A stretch of 64,000 nt of DNA from Streptomyces sp. BA2 (GCF_009769735.1 NZ_WSRO01000002.1:1488001-1552000), one strand, 5' to 3'; shown: positions 33,681-43,009, counted from the stretch's first letter. Notes: generated by a model from the sequence alone, not told the origin. Translations and numbers: made by a program.

Positions 33681-33735
33681 GGTGCGGAGGACGGGCCGAC
33701 CTCCCCCCTTGCCTCCGTCCTCCGTCCTCCGCACC
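33681..33735 (+). terminator. Terminator hairpin after hsp18
   Basis: GGTGCGGAGGACGG (33681-33694) pairs perfectly with CCGTCCTCCGCACC (33722-33735), a 14 bp stem with a 27-base loop, starting 20 bp after the hsp18 stop. Confidence 0.75.
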
Positions 33736-33776
33736 CGGCCCGACACCCCTGCGACGAGAAAGGCGCGCACTCAGCC

Positions 33777-34220
33777 ATGTCAGCGATGTCCGAACGGCCT
33801 GAACCCACCCGGCCCCACCCCGCGATGACCTTCCGGCAGATGCTGGAGAAGGTTCGCCTCGAAGGCGCCTACCCCACACGGGAGCGGGCCGAGCAAGCCG
33901 TCCAGCTGGTCCTCGGCGGTCTGGGCAGACAGCTGACCGGGGACGAACGCGTCGAACTGGCCGCCCGCCTGCCCTTCGAGGCCGCGCGCGTCCTCACCGC
34001 CCAGATCCCCGCCACCCAGCCCCTCACCGGCTGGGGCTTCGTCAAGGATCTCGCCACCCGAGCCGGCGCGAGCCCCGCCACCACACGCTGGGACACCGGC
34101 GCTGTCCTGGCCGCCGTCGCCGTGCTTGCGGGCCCCGATCTCCTGACGCGCATCCTGGCCCAACTCCCCTCCGGCTACGCCCTCCTGTTCGGCCGAGCCG
34201 AACTGATCCAGGCGGCGTAG
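33777..34220 (+). CDS. DUF2267 domain protein
   Basis: The protein has 147 residues. It shows the DUF2267 pattern (TFRQMLEKVRLEGAYPTRERAEQAVQ, LGGLGRQLTGDERVELAARL split by a short turn, then a second helical half). Such proteins are helical and of unknown function, often near stress genes as here behind hsp18. Only a weak AAAGG lies upstream, so the start is uncertain. Confidence 0.85.
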   Translation: MSAMSERPEPTRPHPAMTFRQMLEKVRLEGAYPTRERAEQAVQLVLGGLGRQLTGDERVELAARLPFEAARVLTAQIPATQPLTGWGFVKDLATRAGASPATTRWDTGAVLAAVAVLAGPDLLTRILAQLPSGYALLFGRAELIQAA

Positions 34221-34407
34221 GCCGCGCAAGGCACCGCACGGGGCTAAGGGGGATCTTCACGCGCACGTACCCGGTTCGGCGTCCGGCAAGCGGCGAACCT
34301 CTCGAACGCCTGCGAGGGTGAGCAGGAATGAGAACGGGCGGGCCGGGTACCGGAAAGCCGCCGCATTCGACGCGGACTGCCGCGTCCACCGAGGGCTGGA
34401 GAGCCGA

Positions 34408-34863
34408 ATGGCCGTACGACACCGATTGATCAAGCGGTCCGTGGCCGACGTCTGGTCGGTCCTCGCGGACGGGTCGCGCTACGGCGACTGGGTGGTCGGC
34501 ACGTCCCGTTCGGAGCCCGGGGAAGGCCGCTGGCCCGAGGTCGGCTCCAGCATCACGTACACGGTGCGTGTGGGGTGGCGGACCCTGTCGGGGACCACGA
34601 CCGTCCGGCGGTGCGAGGAGCCCGGCATTCTGGAGCTCGAGGCCGACAGCGGCTGGCTCGGCGCCGCGCGGATCGCCGTCGACGTACGGCCCTGGGGCGA
34701 GTACGCCCTGGTCATCGTCGACGAACACCCGCTGGACGGACCCGGCGGGGCGCTCCACAACGCGGCCGTGGACGCACTGATCCAACTGCGGCACCGCGCC
34801 ATGCTCGCCCGCCTTGCGGACGTCGTGGAGAAGTCTTCGCAGCGTGCGTACGAGTCGGCCTGA
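34408..34863 (+). CDS. SRPBCC family protein
   Basis: The protein has 151 residues, with GGAGAG 5 nt before the ATG. The sequence RHRLIKRSVADVWSVLADGS, then RYGDWVVG, then EPGEGRWPEVGS is the SRPBCC fold. It is the first of a three-gene set with the FAD oxidoreductase 65 bp downstream and the convergent SDR; this trio suggests shared metabolism of a hydrophobic substrate. Confidence 0.88.
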   Translation: MAVRHRLIKRSVADVWSVLADGSRYGDWVVGTSRSEPGEGRWPEVGSSITYTVRVGWRTLSGTTTVRRCEEPGILELEADSGWLGAARIAVDVRPWGEYALVIVDEHPLDGPGGALHNAAVDALIQLRHRAMLARLADVVEKSSQRAYESA

Positions 34864-34928
34864 GAGCCGGTCGAGCGGGTTGCCGGAGTGGCCGCTCGAC
34901 CAGCTCGCGCGAACGTCAGGAGTCAGGG

Positions 34929-36506
34929 ATGCCGGACGCGGTGGTCATCGGCGCGGGGCCCAACGGTCTCGTCGCGGCGAACCTGCTCGCCGACGCCGGA
35001 TGGAGTGTGGAGGTTCTCGAGGAACAGGAGGAGCCGGGCGGTGCGGTCCGCAGCGACCGCGGGGTTCATCCCGACTACGTGAACGACCTCTTCAGCGCCT
35101 TCTATCCGCTGGCCGCGGCCTCCCCGGTCCTCGCTGACCTGCAGCTCCAGCAGGAGGGCCTCAGCTGGAGCCACGCTCCCCGCGTCCTGGCGCACCCCCT
35201 GCCGGACGGCCGGTGCGCGGTCCTCGCCCGCGGGGCCGCGGACACGGCGGCGGGCCTTGACGCCTTCGCGGCGGGCGACGGGGCCGCCTGGCTCAGCCTC
35301 TGCGCCACCTGGAACCGGGTGGGCCCCGACATCCTCGGGGCTCTCTTCACCCCCTTCCCGCCCGTACGGTCCGGGATCCGCCTCGCCGCCAAGCTCCGGG
35401 GCGCCGGCGGTGTGCGGATGGCCCGGACCCTGGCGCTGCCGGTCCGGCGCCTCGGCGAGGAGGAGTTCCGCGGCGAGGGCGGCCGGCTGCTGCTCGCGGG
35501 CAACGCGCTGCACGCGGACCTCGGCCCGGAAGCGGCCGGCAGCGGAGGCTTCGGCTGGCTGATGTCCATGCTCGGCCAGACGTACGGCTTCCCCGTCCCG
35601 GTCGGCGGGGCGGGCGCGCTCACGTCGGCCCTGGTGCAGCGGCTCGAACGGTACGGAGGCGTGGTCCGGTGCAAAGAGCGCGTGACTGAGGTCGTCGTAC
35701 GCTCCGGGCGCGCTGTCGGTGTGCGCACCGCCGGCGGCGAGAGCGTGCCGGCGTCCCGTGCGGTGCTCGCCGACGTTTCCGCACCGGCGCTGTTCGGCGG
35801 CCTGGTCGACGCACGGCACCTGCCGGCGCGGCTCCTCGGGGATCTGCGCCGGTTCCATTGGGACTTCGCGACCTTCAAGATCGACTGGGCGCTGAGCGGC
35901 CCGGTGCCGTGGACGGCGCGGGATGCGGCCACGGCGGGGACGGTCCATCTGGCCGACGGCGTCGACGGCCTCACCCGGTTCGCGGCACAGATCGCGATGG
36001 GGCAGGTGCCCGACCGTCCCTTCCTGCTCTTTGGGCAGATGACCACCGCCGACGCCTCACGCTCACCGGCGGGCACCGAATCGGCCTGGGCCTACACGCA
36101 TGTCCCGCAGCGGATCAAGGGCGACGCGGGTGACGACAGCCTGACCGGCTCCTGGGACCGGCGGGAACAGGAAGCGATGGCGGACCGCATGGAGAACGAG
36201 GTGGAACGCTGGGCGCCGGGATTCCGCTCCCGCATCAGGTCCCGGCGTCTCCTCGCCCCGAACACCCTCCAGGCCATGGACGCCAACCTGCACGGGGGCG
36301 CGATCAACGGCGGCACGGCCTCCGCCCACCAGCAGCTGGTGTTCCGCCCCACCCCGGGCACGGGCCGCCCGGAGACCCCGGTCAAGGGCCTCTACCTCGC
36401 GTCGGCCGCCGCTCACCCCGGTGGCGGCGTCCACGGTGCTCCCGGAGCCAACGCCGCCCGCGCCGCGCTGCGGGGCCGGACCGCCCGGCGTTTTCGACGG
36501 GGCTGA
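34929..36506 (+). CDS. FAD-dependent oxidoreductase, phytoene desaturase-like
   Basis: The protein has 525 residues, with AGGAG 6 nt before the ATG. The N-terminal dinucleotide fold is VIGAGPNGLVAANLLADAG and the C-terminal FAD-binding segment is LYLASAAAHPGGGVHGAPGA, as in phytoene-desaturase/CrtI-like and related amine-oxidase-type flavoproteins. No carotenoid synthase is adjacent, so the substrate is open. It ends 2 bp from the convergent SDR gene. Confidence 0.9.
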   Translation: MPDAVVIGAGPNGLVAANLLADAGWSVEVLEEQEEPGGAVRSDRGVHPDYVNDLFSAFYPLAAASPVLADLQLQQEGLSWSHAPRVLAHPLPDGRCAVLARGAADTAAGLDAFAAGDGAAWLSLCATWNRVGPDILGALFTPFPPVRSGIRLAAKLRGAGGVRMARTLALPVRRLGEEEFRGEGGRLLLAGNALHADLGPEAAGSGGFGWLMSMLGQTYGFPVPVGGAGALTSALVQRLERYGGVVRCKERVTEVVVRSGRAVGVRTAGGESVPASRAVLADVSAPALFGGLVDARHLPARLLGDLRRFHWDFATFKIDWALSGPVPWTARDAATAGTVHLADGVDGLTRFAAQIAMGQVPDRPFLLFGQMTTADASRSPAGTESAWAYTHVPQRIKGDAGDDSLTGSWDRREQEAMADRMENEVERWAPGFRSRIRSRRLLAPNTLQAMDANLHGGAINGGTASAHQQLVFRPTPGTGRPETPVKGLYLASAAAHPGGGVHGAPGANAARAALRGRTARRFRRG

Positions 36507-36508
36507 CC

Positions 36509-37381
36509 TCAGCGGGGCCTCGTCGAGGTCCCCGCGGCACGCCCGCCGGGCCCGAGCAGGCCCGTGGACGTGAACTCCGAGCGCGTCAGCTCCTGGCGTG
36601 CGTACCTGCTGACCAGGGGCGGCAGACCGGCCCGCACCACTTGCAGGGCCCGCAGCCAGCCCGGCACGTACACGGTGGCCGCCCGCTGTTCGATGGCGTC
36701 CACCAGACAGCGGGCCACGTGGTCCGGGGCATGGACCTTGCGGGCCGCCGGAGGCATGTGCGCACGCAGTTCGCGCAGCACGGCGTGCTGGTCGGCGCCG
36801 CGGACCATGCCCGTGTCGGTCCAGCCCAGATAGGCGGCGCCCACTCTGACGCCCCGCGGGGCGAGTTCCGCGCGCAAAGAGTGGCTGAAGGACTCCACGG
36901 CCGCTTTGGAGGCGCAGTAGGCGCTCATCAGCGGTGCGGCGCCGATGGAGGCAAGCGAGGCGATCTGCAGGAAGTAGCCGCGGGTATGGAGCAGTTGGGG
37001 CAGGAAGACCCGCGCGGTGTTGGCGCTGCCCACGACATTGACGTCGATGACGCGTCGCCAGACGGCGGGATCCGAGTCGACGAACGGCCCGCCCTCGGCG
37101 ACCCCCGCATTGGCGACGACGACCGATGCGGGGCCCTGACGTTCGCGTACCTCGTCGGCCACGCGCGCCATCCCCTCGGCGTCGGTGACATCCACGTGCC
37201 AGTGCCGCGACGGCGTAGGAAGCTCATGGGCGACACGGGCGAGTGACTCCTCCTCCAGGCCGAGCAGTGCCACCGCGGCTCCCCGGGCGGCGAGCTCTCT
37301 GGCGACGGCCTCGCCCACACCGCGTGCGGCGCCGGTCACGACAGCTGTGCGACCGCGCAGGACGTGCTTCCGGTCGGTCAC
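36509..37381 (-). CDS. SDR-family oxidoreductase
   Basis: The protein has 290 residues. The GTG at 37381 is preceded by GGAGGAG at ideal spacing. It has TGAARGVGEAVA, NAGVAEGG, the catalytic SLAS...YCASK and an extended hydrophobic C terminus (VYVPGWLRALQVVRAGLPPL), as in membrane-associated SDRs acting on lipids or sterols. It is convergent with the FAD oxidoreductase. Confidence 0.9.
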   Translation of the reverse strand: MTDRKHVLRGRTAVVTGAARGVGEAVARELAARGAAVALLGLEEESLARVAHELPTPSRHWHVDVTDAEGMARVADEVRERQGPASVVVANAGVAEGGPFVDSDPAVWRRVIDVNVVGSANTARVFLPQLLHTRGYFLQIASLASIGAAPLMSAYCASKAAVESFSHSLRAELAPRGVRVGAAYLGWTDTGMVRGADQHAVLRELRAHMPPAARKVHAPDHVARCLVDAIEQRAATVYVPGWLRALQVVRAGLPPLVSRYARQELTRSEFTSTGLLGPGGRAAGTSTRPR

Positions 37382-37796
37382 GAGAACTCCTCCGGGTGGG
37401 ACAGCGGCGACGGGCGATCCACCCGCCAGGACGCACAGGGTCATGGTGGCAGGCGGCGTCGATGGCCGCATACCAGGCGGCGGAGGGCCCAAACACCGGG
37501 TGCGTGCGGCGCACGTCACAGCGCCGGGTGGCGTCCGGCGTCCTCTCGTGGGCACACTGAACCTGAGGTCAGGAAGCGGCCGCGCCCAAAAGCCCTGCTT
37601 CCATGGAGCGAGTGTTGTTCTTCCTCGACCGCCATCCACACGAAACGCGCCTCGCGTAATTCCGCCTGCCGTGACGCGTGAGGTGGCGCGTGCACGCGCG
37701 CGCAGGATGGGGCCGAAGTCCCCCTGTGCCACGGCCTGTTGAGACTCCTGTCGAGGGAGCCCACCACTGCTCGTCGAGAGCGAAGGAGACCCTGCC
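37382..37796. other. 415 bp intergenic region between SDR and DUF5133
   Basis: The region lies between divergent genes. Several short frames are open but none has a ribosome site and convincing codon use, so I support no gene. The only clear signal is AAGGAG at its right end, the ribosome site of the DUF5133 gene. Confidence 0.5.
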
Positions 37797-38024
37797 GTGC
37801 TGATGGCCGACCCGAGGATACTGCGCGACCTGCTGGAGCAGTACGAGGCCCTGAGTGCGCTGCATACGAGGAACGGCGCCCTTGAGGCCCGCCAAAGGCT
37901 CGAGGACATCGCATACACCCTCTGCGTCACCACCGGCACCCGTGAGGTGGAGGCGGCGCTCGCGGCCGCCCGAGCGCGCCTGGCCATGGCTGACGGTGAG
38001 CCGGAGGCCCCGCAGCCCGTGTGA
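37797..38024 (+). CDS. DUF5133 small protein
   Basis: The protein has 75 residues, with AAGGAG 8 nt before the GTG; an ATG two codons later is possible. The sequence MLMADPRILRDLLEQYEAL, then RRLEDIAYTLC-like and TGTREVEAALAAARARL, matches DUF5133, a small helical family of streptomycetes. Its role is unknown; homologues are often next to regulators or oxidoreductases. Confidence 0.85.
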   Translation: MLMADPRILRDLLEQYEALSALHTRNGALEARQRLEDIAYTLCVTTGTREVEAALAAARARLAMADGEPEAPQPV

Positions 38025-38051
38025 GGGCATGGGGGCCGCCGGGGCCGGGTT

Positions 38052-38465
38052 TCAGGGTGCCGAGAGGAGAGCTGCGACCAGCTCGTCCAGGCCCAGCGCC
38101 GCGCTCTCCTCGGCGACGGGCAGCAGAGCGTACGTCTCTCGGACGAACGCCTCGACCTGCTCCCGCTCAAGTTCCCCCCGGACGCGTCCGCCTGGGGACG
38201 TGAGAGTCACCAGCACCCGGTGAGGCCCGTTCGGCCGGATCACGACATCGCCTTCGCCCGTTCGCGCCCGGAGCCCCGCGGCCAGCAGATCCCTGGAGAA
38301 CACCCAGGTCGTCGGGGCCCTTTCCGCCGCGGGCGGCGGAAAGGTGAGGGTGACGGACAGCGGGTCCTTGGTGGTGTACGTGAGGCTCAACTCGGCTTCG
38401 ATCACGAGGTCGAGGGCGTCCACGCACAGGTGGGACGCGATGGGGCAGGTGAGGCTGGAGTCCAT
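38052..38465 (-). CDS. SsgA-like protein (SALP), sporulation/cell-division regulator family
   Basis: The protein has 137 residues, the usual SsgA/SsgB length. It shows the SALP pattern LSLTYTTKDPLSVTLTFP, WVFSRDLLAAGL and EGDVVIRP...LVTLTSPGGRV. In Streptomyces, SsgA and SsgB bring FtsZ to sporulation septa, and paralogues act in other steps of spore-wall maturation. I cannot tell which paralogue this is. The start is uncertain because no strong ribosome site precedes it. Confidence 0.9.
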   Translation of the reverse strand: MDSSLTCPIASHLCVDALDLVIEAELSLTYTTKDPLSVTLTFPPPAAERAPTTWVFSRDLLAAGLRARTGEGDVVIRPNGPHRVLVTLTSPGGRVRGELEREQVEAFVRETYALLPVAEESAALGLDELVAALLSAP

Positions 38466-38816
38466 GGGAAACGGGGTTCCCGGCAGACGCCCATGCATGC
38501 AGGGCAACAGCGCGTCTTCGTCGAGGCCCCCGTCGGCCGTGGCCGATAGGTGGCTCCAGCATCAAACCTTGAGCACAAATTACACACAACCCCTCTACAT
38601 ACTCATTCCCATGGTCTAAGTTGACCGTGCTTCAGCTGTTCAGGCACAAAGCGACCAGCAATGATCTTTTTCAAGTGGCGCTGACACAGCAGGAGTTGTC
38701 ATACGCGGGAGGCCGGGGGGCCTCCCGAGGGGGAGGAACAGCGCGGCGGGGGGCGGGGGCTTCCCGAGAACAGTGTTGGGCGAGCACGTCGAACCACTGG
38801 CGACCTGGGGGGTCCC
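38466..38816. other. 351 bp promoter region of the exopolysaccharide locus
   Basis: The gap separates the SsgA-like gene (leftward) from the first exopolysaccharide gene (rightward). A stretch at about 38560-38625 is strikingly A/T-rich for this genome. A perfect hairpin GGGAGGCC-GGGG-GGCCTCCC lies at 38707-38726. A TTGACC hexamer occurs at 38621 but without a convincing -10. No gene is supported. Confidence 0.55.
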
Positions 38817-40295
38817 GTGCAACAGGGGGAATTAGTCAGCCCGTTACCGTCGGAGCGCGGGCGTCTGGCGAGCGGGGCGATCAGGCGGCCCGCGATCGAC
38901 TGGGAGCAGCGGTACCGCCGTACCGTGATCGTCAGCGATACCGCGGCCACCGCCGTCGTGGTGGCGGCGATCGGCAGCTTCTTCGGGGCCAGGGACGCGG
39001 CCAACTGGCACGAGAAGTGGGGAATTCTCGCCTTCGGCACCGAGCTGCTCGTGCTGGGAGCGCTTGCGATGAGCAGGGCGTGGGCTCCGCCCACGCTCGG
39101 CCAGGGCGCCGAGGAATTCCGCCGGCTCGGACGCTCACTGTTCACCGCGGCCGTCGTACTCGCGCTGGGAGGCATCGCCCTCACCTCGCGCAACATCAAG
39201 CTCTGGATCTTCGTCGCGATCCCGGCGATCGCGCTCATCACCATGACCGAGCGGTACCTGCTGCGCCTCTGGCTGCACAAACAGCGGAAGGAAGGGCAGT
39301 GTCTGCGCCCGGTGCTCGCCGCCGGGAGCCCGGCCACCGTACGCGATCTGATCGCCCGGACCCGCAAGTTCCCGCACCTCGGCTGGCGGGTGGAGGCGGT
39401 GTGCACGCCGGACGGTCTCGGGATCGACGGTGACCAACTGGACGGAGTGCCGGTCGTCGGCAGGCTGACGGACGTCGCGGGCCACGTCCGCCGCGACGGC
39501 TACCGTGTCGTCGCGGTCACATCGGACCCTGACTGGTCACCGGACGGCCTGCAGCGGCTCGCCTGGAACCTCGAAGGCAGCGATGCCGAGATGGTCGTGG
39601 CGCCCGTGCTCATGGAGGTGGCGGGACCGCGGCTGCACGTCGACGCGGTGCTCGGGATCCCGCTGCTCCGGGTCAGTATGCCGACCTTCTCCGGGGGCCG
39701 CCGGGTGGTCAAAGGGGTCGTCGACCGGTTGGGCGCGGCGGTCCTGCTGCTGCTGTTCGCGCCGCTGATGATGCTCGTCGGGCTGCTCGTGCTCATGGAC
39801 AGCCGGGGCGGGGCGCTGTACCGCCAGCGAAGAGTCGGCAAGGACGGCCGCGAGTTCACCATCTTCAAGTTCCGCACCATGGTCGTCGGGGCCGACGCGG
39901 CACGTGACGCGCTGGCCGACCGCAACGAGGGCGCGGGCCTGCTGTTCAAGCTCCGCCGGGATCCGCGGGTGACCCGGGTGGGAACGGTGTTGCGCCGGTA
40001 CTCGCTCGACGAACTCCCGCAGCTATTCAACGTACTCATCGGGTCGATGTCGCTCGTCGGCCCGCGGCCTCCGCTGCCGGAGGAGTCCGCGGCGTACGGC
40101 CCGGACATCCGGCGGCGGCTCCTGGTCAAGCCCGGCCTCACCGGGCTGTGGCAGATCAGCGGGCGCAGCGACCTGCCGTGGGAGGAGGCGATCCGGCTCG
40201 ACCTGCGGTACGTGGAGGACTGGTCGCTCGCCCTGGACACAGTGATCTTGTGGAAGACGCTGCGTGCGGTGCTCCACGGGCAGGGGGCCTACTGA
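38817..40295 (+). CDS. Priming polyprenyl-phosphate sugar transferase (WcaJ/CpsE type)
   Basis: The protein has 492 residues and starts at GTG. Four to five N-terminal membrane helices and a CoA-binding-like domain precede a further helix and the catalytic bacterial sugar-transferase domain (FTIFKFRTMVVGAD, RRYSLDELPQLFNVL, MSLVGPRPPLP, KPGLTGLWQISGRSDL). It puts the first sugar phosphate on undecaprenyl phosphate. Codons 6 (38832-38834) and 10 (38844-38846) are both TTA, the rare leucine codon read only by the bldA tRNA. Confidence 0.95.
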   Translation: MQQGELVSPLPSERGRLASGAIRRPAIDWEQRYRRTVIVSDTAATAVVVAAIGSFFGARDAANWHEKWGILAFGTELLVLGALAMSRAWAPPTLGQGAEEFRRLGRSLFTAAVVLALGGIALTSRNIKLWIFVAIPAIALITMTERYLLRLWLHKQRKEGQCLRPVLAAGSPATVRDLIARTRKFPHLGWRVEAVCTPDGLGIDGDQLDGVPVVGRLTDVAGHVRRDGYRVVAVTSDPDWSPDGLQRLAWNLEGSDAEMVVAPVLMEVAGPRLHVDAVLGIPLLRVSMPTFSGGRRVVKGVVDRLGAAVLLLLFAPLMMLVGLLVLMDSRGGALYRQRRVGKDGREFTIFKFRTMVVGADAARDALADRNEGAGLLFKLRRDPRVTRVGTVLRRYSLDELPQLFNVLIGSMSLVGPRPPLPEESAAYGPDIRRRLLVKPGLTGLWQISGRSDLPWEEAIRLDLRYVEDWSLALDTVILWKTLRAVLHGQGAY

Positions 40296-40377
40296 TGCGC
40301 GGGGGGCTGCGGCCCAACTGTCCGGCCGACGCACGGAAGGCAGGCCGCAAGGGCGTGCCTGGGGGGAGGAACGGGTT

Positions 40378-41709
40378 GTGAGAGTCAGTGTCTTAGGGCT
40401 CGGCTACGTGGGCTGTGTGTCGGCCGCGTGCCTGGCCGGGATGGGTCACGAGGTCATCGGGGTCGACGTGAACCAGGTGAAGGTCGACCTGGTCAACGAC
40501 GGCAAGGCCCCGGTGGTCGAGGAGCGGATCGGCGAGCTCGTCGCCGAGGCCGTGCGGACCGGAGCATTGCGTGCCACCGGCGACGTCCGCGAGGCGGTCA
40601 TGAACAGCGACGTGTCGCTGATCTGCGTGGGCACGCCGTCGGAGCCCAACGGCAGCCTGTGCACCACGTACTTGGAGCGGGTCACCGAGCAGATCGGCGC
40701 CGCGCTCGCCGAGAGGGCCGAGGGGGCCGGGCAAGGGGGCCGGCACACCGTCGTGTTCCGCAGCACCATGCTTCCGGGCACCTGTCTGAACCTGCTGGTA
40801 CCGATCCTGGAGAAGAGCGCCGGTACGGCAGGGGTGGACTTCGGGGTCGCGGTCAGCCCGGAGTTCCTGCGCGAGGGCACGAGCGTGCAGGACTTCTTCG
40901 ATCCGCCCAAGACCGTCATCGGCGAGCTCGACCCGGCGAGCGGCGACGTGGTGGCGGCGCTGTACGACGGCCTGCCCGGCGAGGTGTTCCGCGTGCCGGT
41001 CCCGACGGCCGAGGCGATCAAGTACGCGGACAACGCGTTCCACGGCCTCAAGATCGGCTTCGCGAACGAGCTGGGCGCGGTGTGCCAGGCGCTCGGGGTG
41101 GACTCGCACCAGGTGATGGACGTGTTCCTGGCCGACCGCAAGCTGAACATCAGCCCCGCCTATCTGCGGCCCGGCTTCGCCTTCGGTGGCTCCTGCCTGC
41201 CCAAGGACCTGCGCAGCCTGGTCCACGCGGCGCGCCGGGCCGACGTCTCGGTGCCCATCCTCTCCCACGTACTGCCCTCCAACTCCGACCATCTGCAACG
41301 CGCGGTGGACCTGGTCGAGCGCACCGGCAAGCGCCGGGCGGGCCTGTTCGGTCTCTCCTTCAAACCCGGTACCGACGACCTCCGCGAGAGCCCGCTCGTC
41401 GAGCTGGCGGAGAGACTCTTCGGCAAGGGCTACGACCTGAAGATCTACGACGCCAACGTGAGCCTGTCCCGGCTGCTCGGCGCGAACCGCGAGTACATCG
41501 AGACCCGGCTGCCGCACCTCGCGCAGCTCCTCGCGAACTCCGTCGAGGAGGTGCTCGAGCACGCCGAGGTGTGCCTGGTCGGAACCAGGGACCCGGACGT
41601 GCTCTCGGCGCTGCCCCATGGCGAGGGTCCGGTGATCGTCGACCTCATCCACCTACCCGACGCGGAGGCGCGCCGGACCGAACCGGGGTACATAGGCCTT
41701 GCTTGGTAA
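40378..41709 (+). CDS. Nucleotide-sugar 6-dehydrogenase, GDP-mannose dehydrogenase (AlgD)-like
   Basis: The protein has 443 residues. GTG 40378 follows GGAGGA. The N-terminal NAD fold is VSVLGLGYVGCVSAACLA; then come VSPEFLREG, the middle-domain Lys in EAIKYADNAFH and the catalytic Cys273 in FGGSCLPKDL. Spacing and segments such as GLSFKPGTDDLRESPLVELAE look closer to AlgD than to UDP-glucose dehydrogenases. It oxidises the C6 hydroxyl twice to make an NDP-uronic acid, probably GDP-mannuronate. Codon 6 (40393-40395) is TTA. Confidence 0.88.
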   Translation: MRVSVLGLGYVGCVSAACLAGMGHEVIGVDVNQVKVDLVNDGKAPVVEERIGELVAEAVRTGALRATGDVREAVMNSDVSLICVGTPSEPNGSLCTTYLERVTEQIGAALAERAEGAGQGGRHTVVFRSTMLPGTCLNLLVPILEKSAGTAGVDFGVAVSPEFLREGTSVQDFFDPPKTVIGELDPASGDVVAALYDGLPGEVFRVPVPTAEAIKYADNAFHGLKIGFANELGAVCQALGVDSHQVMDVFLADRKLNISPAYLRPGFAFGGSCLPKDLRSLVHAARRADVSVPILSHVLPSNSDHLQRAVDLVERTGKRRAGLFGLSFKPGTDDLRESPLVELAERLFGKGYDLKIYDANVSLSRLLGANREYIETRLPHLAQLLANSVEEVLEHAEVCLVGTRDPDVLSALPHGEGPVIVDLIHLPDAEARRTEPGYIGLAW

Positions 41710-41755
41710 CACATCGTCTGGTGACACATCGCTTGGTGGCACATCGTCTGGTGGC
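41699..41755. repeat. 15 bp tandem repeat at the start of the first glycosyltransferase gene
   Basis: Units of ACATCGTCTGGTGGC type are present in three full copies (41711, 41726, 41741), with a related half unit before them. They encode a Thr-Ser-Ser-Gly-Gly leader and overlap the stop codon of the preceding gene. Confidence 0.88.
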
Positions 41756-43009
41756 ACAACCGGCGGCGACCGGCGAAACCGGCGCGCGCTGATCCTGGTG
41801 GAGAACCTGTCCGTGCCGTTCGACCGGCGGGTGTGGCAGGAGTGCGCGACGCTGCGCGACGCGGGCTGGGAGGTCCACGTCATCTGTCCCCGGGGGGAGA
41901 AGCGGGACACGGAGTCGGAGGCGGTGATCGACGGGGTGCGGATCCACCGCTACCCGTTGCGCGCGGCCACCGGAGGCCCTGCCGGCTATCTGCGGGAGTA
42001 CGGATCGGCGCTGTGGCACACGGTCCGCCTTGCCCGGAAGGTCGGCCCGGTCGACGTGGTCCACGCCTGCAATCCGCCCGACCTGCTGTTCCTGCCCGCG
42101 CTGTGGATGAAGCGGCGCGGCGCGCGGTTCGTCTTCGACCAGCACGACCTGGTGCCCGAGCTGTACCTCTCCCGGTTCGACCGCGGCAAGGACCAGCTCT
42201 ACCGCGCGGTGTGCGCCCTTGAACGGCTGACCTACAAGGCATCGGACGTCGTGCTCGCCACGAACGAGAGCTACCGGGACGTCGCGGTGCGCCGTGGCGG
42301 CCGCCGCCCCGAGGACGTCTTCGTGGTGCGCAGCGCGCCCGACACCGACCGGTTCCAACCGGTGCCGCCCGAGCAGGAGTTGAAGCGCGGCAAGCCCCAT
42401 CTGCTGTGCTACCTCGGGGTCATGGGCCCGCAGGACGGCGTCGACTACGCCTTGCGGGCCCTCGCGAAGCTGCGTGACGAGCTCGGACGTACCGACTGGC
42501 ACGCGGTGTTCGTCGGCGGCGGCGACACCTTCGACGCGATGGTGGAGCTGTCCCGGCGGCTCGGCCTGGCGGAGCAGGTGCAGTTCACCGGGCGCGTTCC
42601 GGACGCCGACCTGGTGCGCTATCTGTCCTCCGCTGACGTGTGCCTCTCCCCCGACCCGCGCAATCCGCTCAACGACGTGTCGACCATGAACAAGGTCCTT
42701 GAGTACATGGTGATGGGCCGGCCGATCGTCTCGTTCGACCTCCGGGAGGCGAGAGTCTCCGCCGGTGACGCCGCCCTCTACGCGCCCGCCAACGACGAGG
42801 CCGAGTTCGCCAAGCTCATCGCGCTGCTCCTGGACGATCCGGAGCAGCGGGCCCGGATGGGCGAGATCGGCCAGGAGCGGATCAACGGGCAGCTTTCCTG
42901 GCGGAACTCGCAGGCGTCGCTGCTCGCCGCCTACGCCGCGGCCTGCCGCGAGCACACTCCGGTGTCCACGGATGGCTCGGCCCGGACAGTGCGGAGGCCA
43001 CGCCGTTGA
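41699..43009 (+). CDS. Glycosyltransferase family 4
   Basis: The protein has 436 residues. The TTG at 41699 overlaps the end of the dehydrogenase gene; no ATG or GTG occurs in frame before the first beta strand (RALILVENLSVPFDRRVW), so TTG is the likely start. The N-terminal leader is a Thr/Ser/Gly repeat. It is a GT-B enzyme with a FVFDQHDLVPELY acceptor region and a donor-side motif late in the protein (STMNKVLEYMVMGRPIVSFD). It uses an unknown NDP-sugar on the lipid-linked intermediate at the inner membrane face. Confidence 0.9.
   Translation: MLGNTSSGDTSLGGTSSGGTTGGDRRNRRALILVENLSVPFDRRVWQECATLRDAGWEVHVICPRGEKRDTESEAVIDGVRIHRYPLRAATGGPAGYLREYGSALWHTVRLARKVGPVDVVHACNPPDLLFLPALWMKRRGARFVFDQHDLVPELYLSRFDRGKDQLYRAVCALERLTYKASDVVLATNESYRDVAVRRGGRRPEDVFVVRSAPDTDRFQPVPPEQELKRGKPHLLCYLGVMGPQDGVDYALRALAKLRDELGRTDWHAVFVGGGDTFDAMVELSRRLGLAEQVQFTGRVPDADLVRYLSSADVCLSPDPRNPLNDVSTMNKVLEYMVMGRPIVSFDLREARVSAGDAALYAPANDEAEFAKLIALLLDDPEQRARMGEIGQERINGQLSWRNSQASLLAAYAAACREHTPVSTDGSARTVRRPRR

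Noticed and set aside
34575..34928. N-terminal extension of the FAD oxidoreductase back into the SRPBCC gene
   Set aside because: The FAD fold starts at residue 4 from ATG 34929, which has a good ribosome site; the extension is a frame shadow.
37185..37742. Plus-strand open frame in the 415 bp gap before DUF5133
   Set aside because: It begins inside the SDR gene on the other strand, lacks a ribosome site and has low-complexity Arg/Pro/Ala translation.
37565..38170. N-terminal extension of the SDR gene up to 38170
   Set aside because: The extension is Ser/Arg-rich and crosses the DUF5133 gene; the GTG at 37381 has an ideal ribosome site and starts a canonical SDR.
40296..40377. Weak hairpin AGGCA...TGCCT between the sugar transferase and dehydrogenase genes
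   Set aside because: Only a five-pair stem with a long loop, and the operon clearly continues; not supported as a terminator.
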